64,000 bases of DNA from Paraspadella gotoi (GCA_051294375.1 CM119263.1:31844750-31908749), one strand, 5' to 3'; positions 39,478 through 52,324 are shown, numbered from the stretch's first letter. Program-made: numbers and translations. Notes: generated by a model from the letters alone, not told the origin.

Positions 39478-40184
39478 AGTAAATAAATCAAAATTATTAA
39501 ATAAAAACAAGTTGGGCTACATAGGCCGGATCTTGCCCCACGGAATCATATTTAGCATGATAATTAATTAATAATTAGTTGAAAAATAATAAATTATTTA
39601 ATTAATTACCATATTGACTTAATTAAAAGAATTAACATACGAAACATTTGGAAATCAAATGATTTGAACAAAACGACAACGACGAGCGAAACAATGACAA
39701 AGGACAACGAGGGAAGCTTGTACTTTGTTGACCCCGTAGCTACAGTATGGTCAATAAGGAATGATTCTGTTTCTTACCCGACCTTTGTTAGCTGACCTTT
39801 TTCTCAGCCAATGTACATTACTAGTGTTGATTTTATTAATTTTTGCTTTATTAATTTGTTTTTTGCATAATACCAGTTTTCTTATCAAAAAAACATTGCC
39901 GTCGATTAATTAATTAATTAATCAATTTTAAATTTAAATTAATTAAATTATAAATTTATATACAGCTTGATCATCATCGATTGAATGTCCTTTAAAATAA
40001 AGTAATGTGACTTTATATTTTTCCATTTAAACTAATTTGCCACTGCACAACTTCCCGTCATAAACTATAATCTAGCTTCTTCACAAAACTTTCCTTTCCC
40101 GCTCACAAAATTTCATCTCCATCGTAATTATGGGTTAATTAAGTAAAAGAGTCAAGTAACATTGAGCTCATATTTCTTTAGGTC
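39478..40184. other. Right-arm mirror of 37322-37721 plus AT-rich sequence
   Basis: Residues 39478-39890 mirror 37322-37721. Residues 39890-40184 are AT-rich, with a family A-like CACAAAATTTCATC segment. No gene is seen. Confidence 0.5.
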
Positions 40185-40540
40185 GGATCTGCTTTTCGAG
40201 CAGATCCCGACTCTATAATTCACTTTGTCGGTTCCGTCGGTCGATCCGCCCCTCAATAATTGGTGGGCAGTTCACTTATAGTCATGTCCAGAACATCGAA
40301 TTATGATAAATATGCCAAAAAAAACGATGTCCGTTCCGGTTCCGTTCCCACCTTAGCAAAAAACACTAATTACTCCGTGTATTGGATGGATGATTGAATG
40401 AAATTTTCCTTCTTGTACCTGTGTTGGGTAGGAAGTGTGTTGGACTGAGCTGTATATTGAAAGTTTCGATGAATCGTCCCCACGTGAAATGAGTTAAATG
40501 GAAAAATTAAAAAAATATTTTCACTTATTGAACACCAATT
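40185..40540 (+). repeat. Family A repeat, eroded
   Basis: It contains the AGCAGATCCCGACTCTATAATTC-type start, a degenerate CCGTTCC tract where other copies have (GTCC)n, and the GATGGATGATTGAATGAAA segment. It has many single-base indels compared with other copies. Confidence 0.6.
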
Positions 40541-40899
40541 ACTTAACTGAGGATGGCGACTCAACAACATTAATGAATTTTTTGTTTCCCCCCAAAAAAT
40601 AAAAGCATAACTTTACAGCTTTATATAATTTAATTGAACAAACTGCCCATAGCGCGATCATATCAACTTACGAAGAGGGTTTCAGGTTTCAAATCTGCCT
40701 TGAAGTTACTTGTTTACCATAATAGTCTGATTGCCCAAAATTGGTCCCGTGAGCAATGCTTACCGAAGGGACTGACCATTATGTGTACCGATATTCAAGA
40801 CAAAAGGTTTCTTTCAAATTATCAATTTGTACTCGAGATTACAGAGCTTGCCGTCTTAGAATTCTAGACGGATGCTACTGTACCACCAAGGTGAATATA

Positions 40900-42865
40900 G
40901 ATTGATTTAAAAAAACTCCAATTTTTATTATTTTTAATTTTCTTAATTTTATAGCAGATTTTAAATCTTCTCGTCAAAAGAAAATAATAACTCATTTAAA
41001 AAAAAATCTTATTAAGTAGGGTTAAAAATTAAAAAAAACTATATTTAATTAGGAAGCCCGCTTTTATAGAAAAAGAAGCAGTAACTTTCTTTCTTTATTT
41101 TGCTATCGATAATGATGTGGAAATGACGGGTAAATATTGTTAATCTCAAGTTATCGCTTTAATCGGAACCCACATTGTGAAAAATCTGAGGAAAACCCAA
41201 CAAAAGATTCCACCCCTTTTTTTCAACATTCTCGCCTTTTTAAGATTTCTGATTCTTGACTTCTCTTACAAATCTATAATTCCGCTAGTTAATTTTTTTT
41301 TTCATTAAACAAGTGAAGGGGAATCCACAATCTTTCTGTTATTTTGTTATGATTTCTGGGTAAAAAAGATAATAATTACCATTAACATTGGATATTATGA
41401 AAGAATAATGTCTTGTGAAAGCCTGTGAAGTTAAATAATTTAAAAAATTTGCCTATTATTATTGAAAAATGTACATTAGAAATGTGAAGAAGTTGAATGT
41501 CTTCCGGCTCATCAGTAAACATCCCTGTTCTCTAGCATAAAATAATGTTTTTACTTTTTTGCTGGTGGAAAAGAAAGATAAATACTCTGGCTGTTGATGG
41601 TGGAATAATTTGTAGAATTTTTGGTAAAGCATTGCTTGTTGGTTAAATTTTCAGAGCGAGAAATATTTAACATTAGTAACCCAAAAAAAAATTACCATTT
41701 TCCTTTTATCCCAAAAAAACCTTTAAATAGTTACTAGGAGTTACCCAATATTTTAGCCTTTTCTTCAGAAATCATTAATAAAGAATAAATTTCATTATAT
41801 TCTAGTTTATGGGTGTCATTTAGTTTTTAAAAGTTCATTATCAATTTTGACTAGTAGTTTGACTTAGCTTCACCCTGGTACAGGAGTTATCAGGATATAA
41901 GTAATCTCTAAAATGGTATCTACTGACTATGATGCCATGATTATGGGCTTCATTTGGGTACTATTTACCATCCCTTTATCTTTTATTTCTTTCAAAAAAT
42001 TTAGGAAAAAATCAGTGTTTTTTCCTCAACCTTCCTTTTTAATTTCTTTTTAATAATAAAAAGTTTCGCGATTTCAAGTGACCAGTTTTCATTGTAACCT
42101 GAATCATGTCTATGTCCAAAAATCTATTATAAAATGAAGTGTGTCTGTGGGTTATTAAAATGAAAAAAGAAAAAATTTAGGACAAGACCTTCAGACACAA
42201 AGCTAACAGAATCCGCGGAAATTCGAAAGGCGTCTCGCTAATTAACAGGAACAAAATATAAATAAAGCAATTCCCGTTTTGCAATTTTTAGTTTGTAACT
42301 TTCCCTTCATTTCGTTAATAGTAAAATGAGGTTTTGGTAATAATTCTCCGGTGATGAGGGATAGTAGTGCATTTCCCCTGGCTTGTGTGTTGATTATTAA
42401 AATCCTGTTCTATTCATATGCCATTTTTTTAAAAACGAAGTAGGACAACTTTCAGATGTAACGCTTCGGAATCGTTACGTTTTTACAAGTGTTTTTTTTT
42501 TTTTTAACTACGAGATTCTGGCAAACGCTTGTAGTTTTGCAATTTGGTTAAGTCAGATTTGAGGATTGAACGGAATGGGTCCGTCTATTAGAAAAATGTT
42601 GAATTTTTTTGTTGTTTTAAGGCGAGCATTCGTGCGTTGCTGTAATTAATTATATAAAAAAAATAAATTTCAGCCTAAAATATGAGTTTGTTAGTCATGG
42701 TGTTCGGACCAACTTAATGAAAATAATTTTTTTAAAGAGAAAGATTAGTATTATTCGATCAACTTTGTGTATTTGGACGGGAATCCAAATCTGCGAAGAA
42801 AATCTGTAATAAAAACGCCAATTGTTGAAATTTAAGTTCGAAGTTTAAAACCTGTTTACTACGTA
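40900..42865 (+). mobile_element. Direct copy of the 22.9-24.6 kb TIR element, error-rich
   Basis: It follows 22.99 to 24.60 kb in order (TCGTCAAAAG, AAGTAGG, TGACGGGTAAATATTG, TTTGCTGGTGGAAAAG, GGTTTTAAGCGAG equivalents). It is about 15-20 percent longer because of scattered one- to three-base insertions. It ends at a degraded ACTACG-TAATACTCGATCAC. Confidence 0.65.
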
Positions 42866-43930
42866 ATACTCGATCACAACTAGGAGTTCGGCGATAGCCG
42901 TTTTTTTTAGGGAGAATTCGGGCTTAACGTTTAGAAGACTAACAGTTTTTAACGGGTTAAACCGTTTTAGATCGGTTATTTGTATAATTCAACTTTAAAT
43001 TTCAGAAATATTTAAGATTTGGTAAAACAAATAAGAGGGTATTTATGGTATTTTCTCTTTAACTCTGACTCTTGAATTGCGCTATAAAAGACTTACCCTG
43101 AAGACAGAGTCGAAACGATGTTCTATTTTTTTATGTCAAATAAAATTGTTGTGTGTAAGCAAAACAAATTATTTTTTTCTTGAATCTCGATAACAGCGGA
43201 ACGAAACGAAAGATACCATCAAATTCTAGATTCTATGATTTTGTTTCTCTTTCTCTTCTTTGCTTTCGTCTTTTCTGTCTCTAACTTCTTCTATTCCCCG
43301 AGTTATTGTTTAGTTGTTAAGTTTCTTAAACGCTTGTTTTTCTGTTGTAATGCTTTCATAGACGTATGACAAGGTGAGTTGACCATAAAGTAGAAGATAT
43401 GGATGTAAGTTTATTGATAGGACTGTTGATTCGATTGATGCAAAGAGTAGTTGATTAATAAATATAGTGTGGTGTTTAGGTTTATGGTGAAAGAAGGAGT
43501 GATGCATGGCGGTGGGATGTGCTTGTGTGTGTTTAATATCTTTGTTTAAGATCTTCCTTCTATGTTAATTTTTAAATTTTTTTAAAAGTAAATTTTTATG
43601 GTTGTTGTTGTGTGATGTCATTTTTTTCAGTTCATGTGCGTTTTAGTTGTCATTTTTGCTTCTTGTTATTTTTAGGGAGAGGAAAGAAAGAGAGAAGAAA
43701 GTAAAAATAAAGGATTATATTTGTAGCCTTTAAATTCGATACATATTTAGTGCTGATGAAAGGGCGAAAAAAAGAAACAAGGTAAAAGGCAAGAGGGCGA
43801 AAAAAGGAGGGAAAAAGAAAGGGAGAAAGAAAAAGGGGGAGAAGTGAGATGAAAAAGAAAGAACAGGGAGTGAGGATAAATAAGAGAAGAAGAAGTGTCG
43901 GAGATTCACGAATCTCTCGCGTCTGTGGGT
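42866..43930 (+). mobile_element. Partial, error-rich copy of the 1.9-kb hAT-like element
   Basis: It follows 24.61-25.51 kb in order, including the GAGTCGAAACGATG motif (43105), the TTTATGTCAAATAAAATTGTTG segment and the GAAAGAACAGG...GATAAATAAG segment (43858-43882). Similarity fades out near 43.93 kb. Confidence 0.6.
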
Positions 43931-46330
43931 GCACAAATACAGACACGGGATCTCTATATATAGCTTTAGTAAGACAGAATTCGTCTCCTCTGTGCGGTTG
44001 TCCGGCAGGGCTTTTATAAGGCTCAAACAGCATCGTTCAGTACAACCACACTATTCTCTTATCTCTAATACGAGAATCCTGAGAATACAAATTTCCGGAA
44101 TATCATCTAACCTCACTCTCGGCGGTATCACACACATAATCAAAATTGGCACACGCTCACTAGAAACCATTCCATAACGATGATAAGCTATTATCTAGCT
44201 CGGTAATACAAATAATACTCGAATATTAGTTGTTCTTGTAATTATCCCAATGTTCTCGAATATTCAACACCATACTGGACGATTTACATCGAAAATTATC
44301 CATATAAATTATACATTCTGTACAACAGGTAACAATCCCCTAATCACACAAATTAACCTATAGTCCAACACATCAATGAATCGATAATGAGTGCATCCAA
44401 TCCCCGATTCAAGTACAGATTTCGTGTGATATTGGTGTGTGTGCATATAAGGAGAAGTGCTAGCCGAAATGTGCACGACGGAGGAAACGCATAAAACTTC
44501 GACGGTACGAGTATCTCTGAGCCATACGTACGCGAGTCAAGTATACCGGAGCATTCTATATTATTTATCATTAATGCTTCTATATAGTTATTTCTATAAC
44601 TATCGTGAATATGTATGCGTGATCATGATATATTAGAGTGTATAGAATGCGCCGAACTAAATATCTGAGCGGGATGATCGACCATGAGCGGTAACCGAAG
44701 AAAAGTGGTGAAACAGCCTGGAAAGCTTACTAATAAAAGTGAAGTTTATCATGATGTCGGAGAATACGTCCCTCGGATAATCTCGATACATGCACCTAGA
44801 GAAAAAATACACGGTAGTGTCTCTATAGACTCTACCATTGACATATCTCAACATAGTGTAAGAATCTATCCCATTGTAAATTTCTTTAATGTGAATAGAA
44901 TTAATAATATAGCAGTGACTGAGTTAGTAGCATGATTCATAATCTCTAGAGATAATTAATCAAGTCTCACATTCTTCATATCAATCTCGTGCTTCTATAT
45001 GTGTAGACTACTTATAATGAAGTGTAAGGCGAAGTAGACAGTGTGCCTGTGAATTGTCGATAATTCCGCGTATTCACAGATGATTTTTAAAGGAATAGAA
45101 TAAGTCAGTGAGAATGAGTATCGACTATAATAAAAGAAGGAATACACTACACATATAGATACGTGTACAATAAGAGCGCACAGAAGGTATATAATAATAG
45201 GTTAAAGACGGAACGCGAAGAGGAGAGAGTAGTGCTGATGACGAATATTATATTATTTCACTGATACTTCGAAGTGGGGCGACTGTGGATGTACGTTGCA
45301 TGTGCAACCTATTAATATTTCTTCTCGAGAATCGTATAATAAATTATGTCTCTTCATCCCTCTACACACTTCTCTCTCATTTAGCTTGTCAACATAATAA
45401 CAATATTTTTGTCTCGAAATAACCCTTTTTCTGCTCATCAATTGCGATATATCTCCTATCAACACATTATTTTCTCAATTCTTCATTCTATTACTCCCTA
45501 TAGTCCCCTAACTTATTATATATCTGCGTACCAATTATCTCCCTCTTATATCTCATTTAAACGGTTATCTCGTAGCCACATACTAATATTCAACCTTACA
45601 CTATTTCCCCAGGTATCCTGGTCATGATGTGCACTTCTTGTTGGACACCGCCTTTGTTCTCGGCTCTCTCTCTCATCCTACAATACTCGTGTCTTCAAAG
45701 TGTCACTCTCGCCCCTACTCACGTATATTCTTGTTTGATATACTCTTACTATCGTACCGACTCGAATCTCTCCTACGACGTACAGATACTGGATTTCCAA
45801 CATATAGAGCCAATCACTCAGATTACAACGGATATATGTAGAGTATAAATAGCTCATCTGATACATCGGAATTATAACAACGATGTTAACTCTCGAGTTA
45901 ACTTTTGGATCTTGACATGAAGGCTACTCATGAGCCACGGCACGGACTTGGAAGCGTGTTCCTAGGGCTTATAGGGCGGTAAGGGTCAAGACCCCACTAC
46001 AAATTTTGTGTGATTTTTTTGGTTCATATGGGCAGCTCTTGACCTATGTCACTAATACGTTCACTAATGCAGAGCAGATGATTGACATGTGCTCCATGGT
46101 GGCTGCAAGACATGGATATAATTCTCTGCTGTCGCCAAAATCTGTCGTATCTCCGCTCACGTGACAAGAAATACAGAAGAGCATTCGTGGCTGGATCTCC
46201 TGCTGCGTCTTGCGGCAATGCGATGCCTTCGATACCGAAGTGATCTGCGGGAATTGTTCTCTCTGTCCTCCTCGATGAATGCATGATATCGAATCATGTA
46301 TAGCTTACTCATCTTTTATAATAAATTCAT
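43931..46330. other. Anomalous homopolymer-poor stretch, no homology within the window
   Basis: Everywhere else the window is full of A or T runs of five or more. Here such runs almost disappear and base order looks close to random with moderate AT content. Short open frames on both strands (for example 44684-44935, 45409-45627, 46024-46284) have no recognisable domains. It directly follows the most error-rich transposon copies, so low-quality consensus is a serious possibility. Confidence 0.5.
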
Positions 46331-46994
46331 GAGTCGATAACATGATGTGTGAAGATATTCCCTACTCTATTGCATATAACCATGAAAATGCAAGTATCCT
46401 ATCCAAAATAGTACAATATAATATATGCGTCTGTTAAGAGGCATTAATTTAGATAGGGCTAAACCCAAAAAAGTTTTTCTTGAATAATTTTATGAGCGGT
46501 GTTAAGGCTTATTCAAAGGCTATATTTTCTAGTTAATTTTTCAATCAAATCTGATGTTATTTTTGTTTAACAAATTATATAGAAGACTGAAACTTCAACT
46601 TTTTGACTTGTTAACTTAAAATTAACTCATAGGCAAACTATAAATGATTTTAGCTAATAAATTTACCCAGAGGTAAAAAAGATAAGGAAAAGAACGGATT
46701 TCCCAAAGTAAAAAAATTTTCTCAACTTTCCTTGCATTCAAATCAGAAGTCTGTAAGTAAAATGGGACAAAAAAATGGAATAATTTTTTTCCTAAAAGTG
46801 TGCCAAAATGGTACTCCCTTTTATCATTAGAAACGAGGTGGAGATGTTTTCTCACCAATCCTTCTTCGGCCATAATTTGTGTTGTTTGTGTACAATGTTA
46901 ATTAACATTTTAAAGTAAACAACTGAACAATAAGGTGGAAAGAGTCGTTTTTTTTCCTAAAATGCAACCGTTTGTACGCGGAACCTAGTTTAAA
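46331..46994. other. AT-rich sequence with one unrecognised minus-strand ORF
   Basis: A minus-strand frame from an ATG at 46873 to 46622 (83 codons) starts MAEEGLVRKHLHLVSNDKRE and becomes hydrophobic. I recognise no family and there are no supporting neighbours. Normal homopolymer-rich composition resumes here. Confidence 0.3.
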
Positions 46995-47810
46995 TTGGAT
47001 GAATGGAAAAAACCAAAAAAATATATTCACTATTTGAACACTAATTGCTTATGAGTGAATGGGCTGATTGACCTGGAATTTTGTATGTGGGTGGGAAAGT
47101 GTGTGATTGAACAGGAAATCAAGTTTCGATGGAATAGTTTGAATGGAAACGAGTTTAAATGGAAAAAAACAAAAAACATGTTTCACTAATTGATTATGCT
47201 TCTTTTTCCTTTTATATTAAATGTATATGCAGGATGTATTAATAAATCAAATAATTAATCAGTTAATTAATCAATTAGTAAATAAATTAATCAATAATTA
47301 ATTAATTAATCCGTCCATCCGTCCCACCTTAGCAAAAGGCACCAATAACTCGTGATTGGCTAGTTGGATTGGAATTAAATTTTGTGTGTGGGTAGAAAAT
47401 TGTGTGATAAAGCTGGATATAAAGTTTCGATGGAATCGTGTGAGTGGAAATTAGTTTAAATAGAAAAAACTTAAGTTGCATTTACTAAAATCTTTTTATT
47501 TATTTTAACCAATAAATACTTTAATTAATCATAATTGGATAGATAGATTGAGTTGAAATTTTGTGTGTGGGTAGGAAAATGTGTGACAAAGCTTGATATA
47601 AAGTTTTGGTGGAAACGTACCAGTGGAAATGAGTTTAAATGAAAAAAATATGAGTCACATTTACTTGAATCTTTTTATTTATTAACCCATGATTTTATTT
47701 ATTTATTTTTTATTTATTAACCCATGATAGATTGAGATGAAATTTTGTGAGCCGGTAGGAAAGTGAGTGAAGAAGCTAGATATAAAGTTTTGACGGAATG
47801 CAATTTGAAA
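46995..47810 (+). repeat. Family A repeat with three tandem partial units
   Basis: After one unit with the AATTAATC array (47230-47310), the segment GTGTGTGGGTAG...AGTTTCGATGGAATCG recurs at about 47385, 47563 and 47750. These are direct partial units of roughly 180 bp that diverge progressively. Confidence 0.65.
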
Positions 47811-47866
47811 AAATGATGCAAGTTAAAAAAATCTTAAAAGCATAAGGATCGTTGCAATTGCATAAA

Positions 47867-47945
47867 AAGAGAGAGAGAGAGAGAGAGAGTGAGAGAGTGA
47901 GAGAGAGGGAGAGAGAGAGAGAGAGAGAGAGTGAGAGAGAGAGAA
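47867..47945. repeat. (GA)n microsatellite
   Basis: An 80-bp GAGAGA tract interrupted by a few GT and GG changes. Confidence 0.9.
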
Positions 47946-49140
47946 GGAGACATAAAATAAAATAGAGGATATTTGTTTGTTTTGATAAAATGTAAACAAA
48001 ACATTTAATAACTGTCCTGACTCAATTTTAAGGACATCGATGATGACAAGCTGAATATAAATTATAATTAATTATTAAAATTAATTGTTTGCTCAAACTT
48101 GTTTATTTGCTTTTTTGTTCAGTGCGAGAGGGGAAAAAAAAGAAGCTGGGAGGTGGGTATCTAGCTAAAAGGTAGGTACTATCTAGTCTCTCATCAGGAA
48201 AAGAGGTAAGTAGGGTAAGGAATATATTGGTAATAGCTAAGTAACTACAACAAGGGAACTAGGGTACATAAAAGGGGAGAAGGGAGAGGGAAGGTTTGCA
48301 GACCCCGAGACCGAGAGGAGCAGTTGAGAGAGTGACTGTCCGATCTCCAAGACTCTATCCGTGACTCCGGGGATAGAGGGAGGGACGATAGGGGGAGGAG
48401 GCGTTGAGATGGGGAAGAGAAGGCCCGGGGAGAGAGAGGTTCTGGCGGTAAGGTGAGCCTCTATCTTGTGCCCCTCTCTTGGTCGGAGACGCCCACTTGG
48501 GTCTTGAATGTCACAGGTGGGCGTCGCCATCATCTTGGTGTGGGCCTAGTGTGGGCGTGGAGTTCGTGGAGAGGTAGGGGCAGAGGCGGACGCCAGCCGG
48601 GTCAGGTGGGGTAGACCGTTGTTTGGGGGGGGCGGGGGGATGTCGTCTTAGTCTCCTCTAGAGTCGACGCCTTCATTGGCGTTGACGTTGACGTTGATCG
48701 GGAATGTTGCTACGTTTTATTTGAAGGGTCGCCGAAAAGTTTTTTTTTTCATTTTGTTTCGATCACGAATTCATGGGAGGGGAAACGCGCAAAGAGGAGG
48801 AAAAGAGGGAGAGAGTAGGATGGGGGGGGGCGGAGAAAAGGAGAGAAATGAGAGAAAGATGAAGTTTTGTTTGTTGTTTTTGTTTTTTTGTTTTTTCGAG
48901 AATAAGAGAAAGGATTAGGAGTTTTTTTGGTGTTTTTGTTTTTATTTTTCGTGACGCTTCACGAATTTTGTGGAGGGGGAACGCACAAGGGAAAGAAAGG
49001 GTTAGAAGGAGAGGAAGGATGGGGGAGAGAGAGAGAGAGAAAGAGAGAAATTAGAGAAAAGAAAGAGATTTTTGACGATATTACGATTTTAGCTTATGAG
49101 TTTAAGAGAGGGAAGGAACGTCAATTGATTTCGATTTTTT
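47946..49140. other. Purine- and G-rich unrecognised stretch
   Basis: Residues 48240-48680 are unusually GC-rich for this end of the window and include a G-run cluster at 48626-48643 that could form a quadruplex. Residues 48720-49070 hold two similar blocks (TTTTTCATTTTGTTTCG and TTTTATTTTTCGTGACG, each followed by a GGGGAACGC and a GGAAGGATGGGGG tract), a duplication of about 225 bp. No gene was recognised. Confidence 0.45.
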
Positions 49141-49330
49141 TTTTTTGATCGTCATCGCCGTCCTCGTCGGCGTCATCGTCGTCGTCGACATATGGTCGTC
49201 GCCATTGTTGCTGTTCGCCATCGTGTTCGCCATCGTCGTCGTCATTGTCGTCGCCTTTGTTGTCACCAATTGTTGTCGCCGTTTCTATCGCCATCGTCGT
49301 TCGCTATTGCCATCGACCTAAGAGAAGGAC
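49141..49330. repeat. Imperfect GTC/GCC trinucleotide tract
   Basis: GTCGTC and GCCATC words dominate on the plus strand (49149-49320). Open frames here encode low-complexity peptide only. Confidence 0.75.
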
Positions 49331-49680
49331 TCAGCACCTACTTGGAGAGTAAAAGCGATAATGATTTAAATATCTATAATGATATTTCTAAACCGTGATC
49401 GTTTGTTTAAATTATTTAACACTGAGAATGTGTTTGACTAAGTGAATAAAAAATCTTAAAAGCATAAGGATCAAGCCATGATGATAGTCATTCATTGATG
49501 CCGATGATAGTCATTCATATGACGCGATGAATCATTCATCGTAAATAAAAACAAACAAATGCGTGTATGAGTGAAAGAGAGAGAGAGAGAGAGAGAGGCT
49601 GGACAGTTTTCCCGCCAACGAAACGCATTATTAGGTCTCTCTCGTTTATATAAAGAATAATCAGAATTTTTAGGGAAAAA

Positions 49681-49830
49681 ATCCACGAAAATCTCGGATG
49701 TAAATTTGGGATTTTGTATTGGAAAAAAGCGCGGAATAAATGGCGATAATAAAAGTTTTTAGAAGGAAAAAAGAGAGAGAGAGGAGAGAGAGAAAGAGAG
49801 AGAGAGAAGCTGGACAGCGCTGGACCCCGC
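49681..49830 (+). repeat. Left member of a 150-bp direct repeat pair
   Basis: It starts ATCCACGAAAATCTCGGATG and ends in GA tracts then AGCTGGACAGC. A close copy in the same orientation is at 52325-52512. The intervening 2.5 kb has no recognisable retroelement ORFs. Confidence 0.65.
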
Positions 49831-51049
49831 TGGACCGCCGCTGCAGAGCTGAACTCATTTTCCGAGGAATATGAGTCGGACGAAAACTCTTTTCCTTTCT
49901 ATAAAAAATATTACAAAATAAATATTTGGGTATAGAGCCATATAAGAAATTTTTTGTACATTGAAAGTAAACTTAAAAATGCATAAATTTTCGTTTGAGC
50001 ATGTTCCCATACTAAATTTTTGATTCACCCCATTGAGAGGGGCTACCCCTATTCAGGAAAAAAAAACTAAACTCTTTTCAATAATAATGATCCAAAAATT
50101 ATAATCCCTATTAACAAAATATATAGTTGAAAATACTCAGTTAACGACTATGATATTTTTGACTTCCAAATATTTTTTTTACTTATCAAAAAAAATTTTA
50201 TTCCTCATTTAAAAAATTTTAATCTTGAATGAAATTTTTGATTGTTCTTTTTTTAGGAAGAAACCAGACCGAGGTCAAATTTTATATTTGCATATTTAAT
50301 TAATTTATAAATAGTTATCACAACTCAAAATATTTATTATTTAAAAAAAGATAAAAATGATTAAATATATACAACTAAACATATTTATAAATTTAATAAT
50401 AGTATAAATTATCAGAATAACAAAAAAAGTAATGTTTTAATTTGACTACATCTCTCTTATCACTCCTATTTTAGATATAATTTGCCAATAGTGGCTAACC
50501 GGTTCAAAGTTACAATAATGAATAATAATTTTTTTTTTTTTAAATGTAATGCATATTGTTCGGCAAGTAGATAACGAGAGCAATGAGCTTTAGGCCTTAA
50601 TAGGGACAAGGGTTAAAGTGAGGTTAAGAAATAAGAATTAGGAATTTATCTTTAAGATCTGTTATATTCAGATGAGAGCACAGCTAGAGATAGGAATGCT
50701 GCAGTCGCTGGGTGAAAGACTGGGAAAATATTGTTATTCATTTGAAAAAGGATCTTTAGAACAAGAATTATTGGGTGGCCAAATTAAGTGGCAGGATTGG
50801 GACAGTTTAAAAAAGAATCTTACTTGACGGTAATGTACTGAGTACATTTAAATGATGATTGGACTGTAGAGTTGGCGAAACTTAATTAAACTCAGGTAGG
50901 TTCGTCTAAAATTGAGCCTATTGAACTTAATTTATCAATGAGGGTATCTCGTATTGGGGGATTGGCTATTCAGGGTACTTGGAGTGGGACCACATATCTG
51001 ATATCTTTGTTTATTAGAGTCTTTGTTTTGTTATTATTAATATAGGTTT
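49831..51049. other. AT-rich sequence with a small unrecognised ORF
   Basis: An ATG at 50672, directly after a TATATTCAG acceptor-like site, opens a 51-codon frame ending at 50827. It has a more codon-like composition (Leu, Gln, Gly, Trp) than its surroundings. It could be an isolated exon or a pseudogene fragment; I recognise no family. The remainder is AT-rich with nothing seen. Confidence 0.25.
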
Positions 51050-51290
51050 TTTTGAGTATTTATTAGCGTCTCATTTTTGTTTTTAGCCGTCTCTTTGTTA
51101 ATTAGCGTCTTGTTGTATTAGTGTCTTTCTGTTTTAATAGCGTTTTTTATTAGCGTTTTATAGCGTTATCTTTTGTTTATTAGTGTCTTTATGTTTTTAG
51201 ACGTTCTTTTGTTTTTTATTAGTGTCTTTCTGTTCTTTAGCGTCTTTTTGTTTTTATTAGTGTCCTTTCTGATTGATTATTATTTTTAAA
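51050..51290. repeat. Imperfect minisatellite with TTTATTAGTGTCTTTCTG-type units
   Basis: About eight to nine units of roughly 24-30 bp share TTAGCGTCTT or TTAGTGTCTTT followed by a T-rich spacer with G at fixed places. Units vary in length. No other copies were seen in the window. Confidence 0.75.
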
Positions 51291-52324
51291 AATATGTGTA
51301 TTGTGTATATATATACTATATATATTGATTGTAGTTTTTTATTTCTATTGAATAGCGTATGTGGTCCCTTCTGCCCTTTACTTTAACACATTGTAATATA
51401 AATTTTTGGGATATATGTTATACACTAAGCATTAAATACTTATAATGACTTTTTATAAAAATAAAACCCATAGACTTTTACGTTTTTCGTTTACATTACG
51501 CAAATTAAACACTTTTATTACTAGACATTTTTTGTTTTTTATTTTAGCAAACACTTTTTTAACTTTTTCCCTGCGTATATTACGAATTATAAAAGATTAA
51601 AATAATATTTAAAAAAATAATACCTAGGTTTATGCTTTGCAGTTAGGACACATATATTATTACATAATTAGGAATATTGTTTCAGTAAATTTCGATTCGC
51701 TATATCTATATTTTATTTGCTATATATTGTTTGTCTTTTTCTTATAATTTTATTATTTTATTTGTTTTTGTTTTCTTTCTTCTAATTATACTTTTATGTT
51801 TGGTGTCGGTTGTGTCATGCTTTATAGATTATATGTTTTGTTTTTGTTCGTTGTTGTCTCTAGAGATCCCATTTAAACACTGTTAATTCTGTGTCTCTTT
51901 GTGTTGTTCTGCATGTTTGGCTCTTGTTGTTTTAACCAATCTTTGAATTTTTTGAACGTTCTTGTACGTAATCATGTTATAGAATTAAATTGATTTCTTC
52001 AGGAAATCTAGTTCATAACATGTTAATATTATGCAGTCAAATTATAGAACGTTTAGATGTACTTATTGTTTTTCTGTTGAATTTTAATAGTTTAGTTTTA
52101 CTGGTTTACTGCATATATCATAGTTTTATACACTGATACTAGTATTTTGATAGATAGTTTGTCAAATACTAGCGTTTTTGGTTATTAATAAAAAAAAAAA
52201 AAAACACAAAAAAAAAAAAAAAATATGTTCGGACGAAAAGTGCTGCATATATAATAAGTCACATTAGCTGATTTACATGTACAATGCATGTCAATATAAG
52301 TTATTCTTCACTTTTTTTAAAATG
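51291..52324. other. AT-rich sequence, nothing recognised
   Basis: T-rich with short repeats, ending in A homopolymers at 52187-52222. No gene or element boundary was identified. Confidence 0.45.

Larger units (their letters stand above)
34171..42920. repeat. Second, noisier inverted repeat: arms 34171-37721 and about 39478-42920
   Basis: The outer parts are copies of the 22.9-24.6 kb loop element in opposite orientation. Further in, 36104-36355 matches the reverse of about 40634-40880, 36400-36480 the reverse of 40500-40600, and 37322-37721 the reverse of about 39478-39890. The right arm has many single-base insertions and deletions relative to the left. The centre (37747-39477) is not mirrored. 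Two N gaps interrupt the left arm. Confidence 0.75.
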
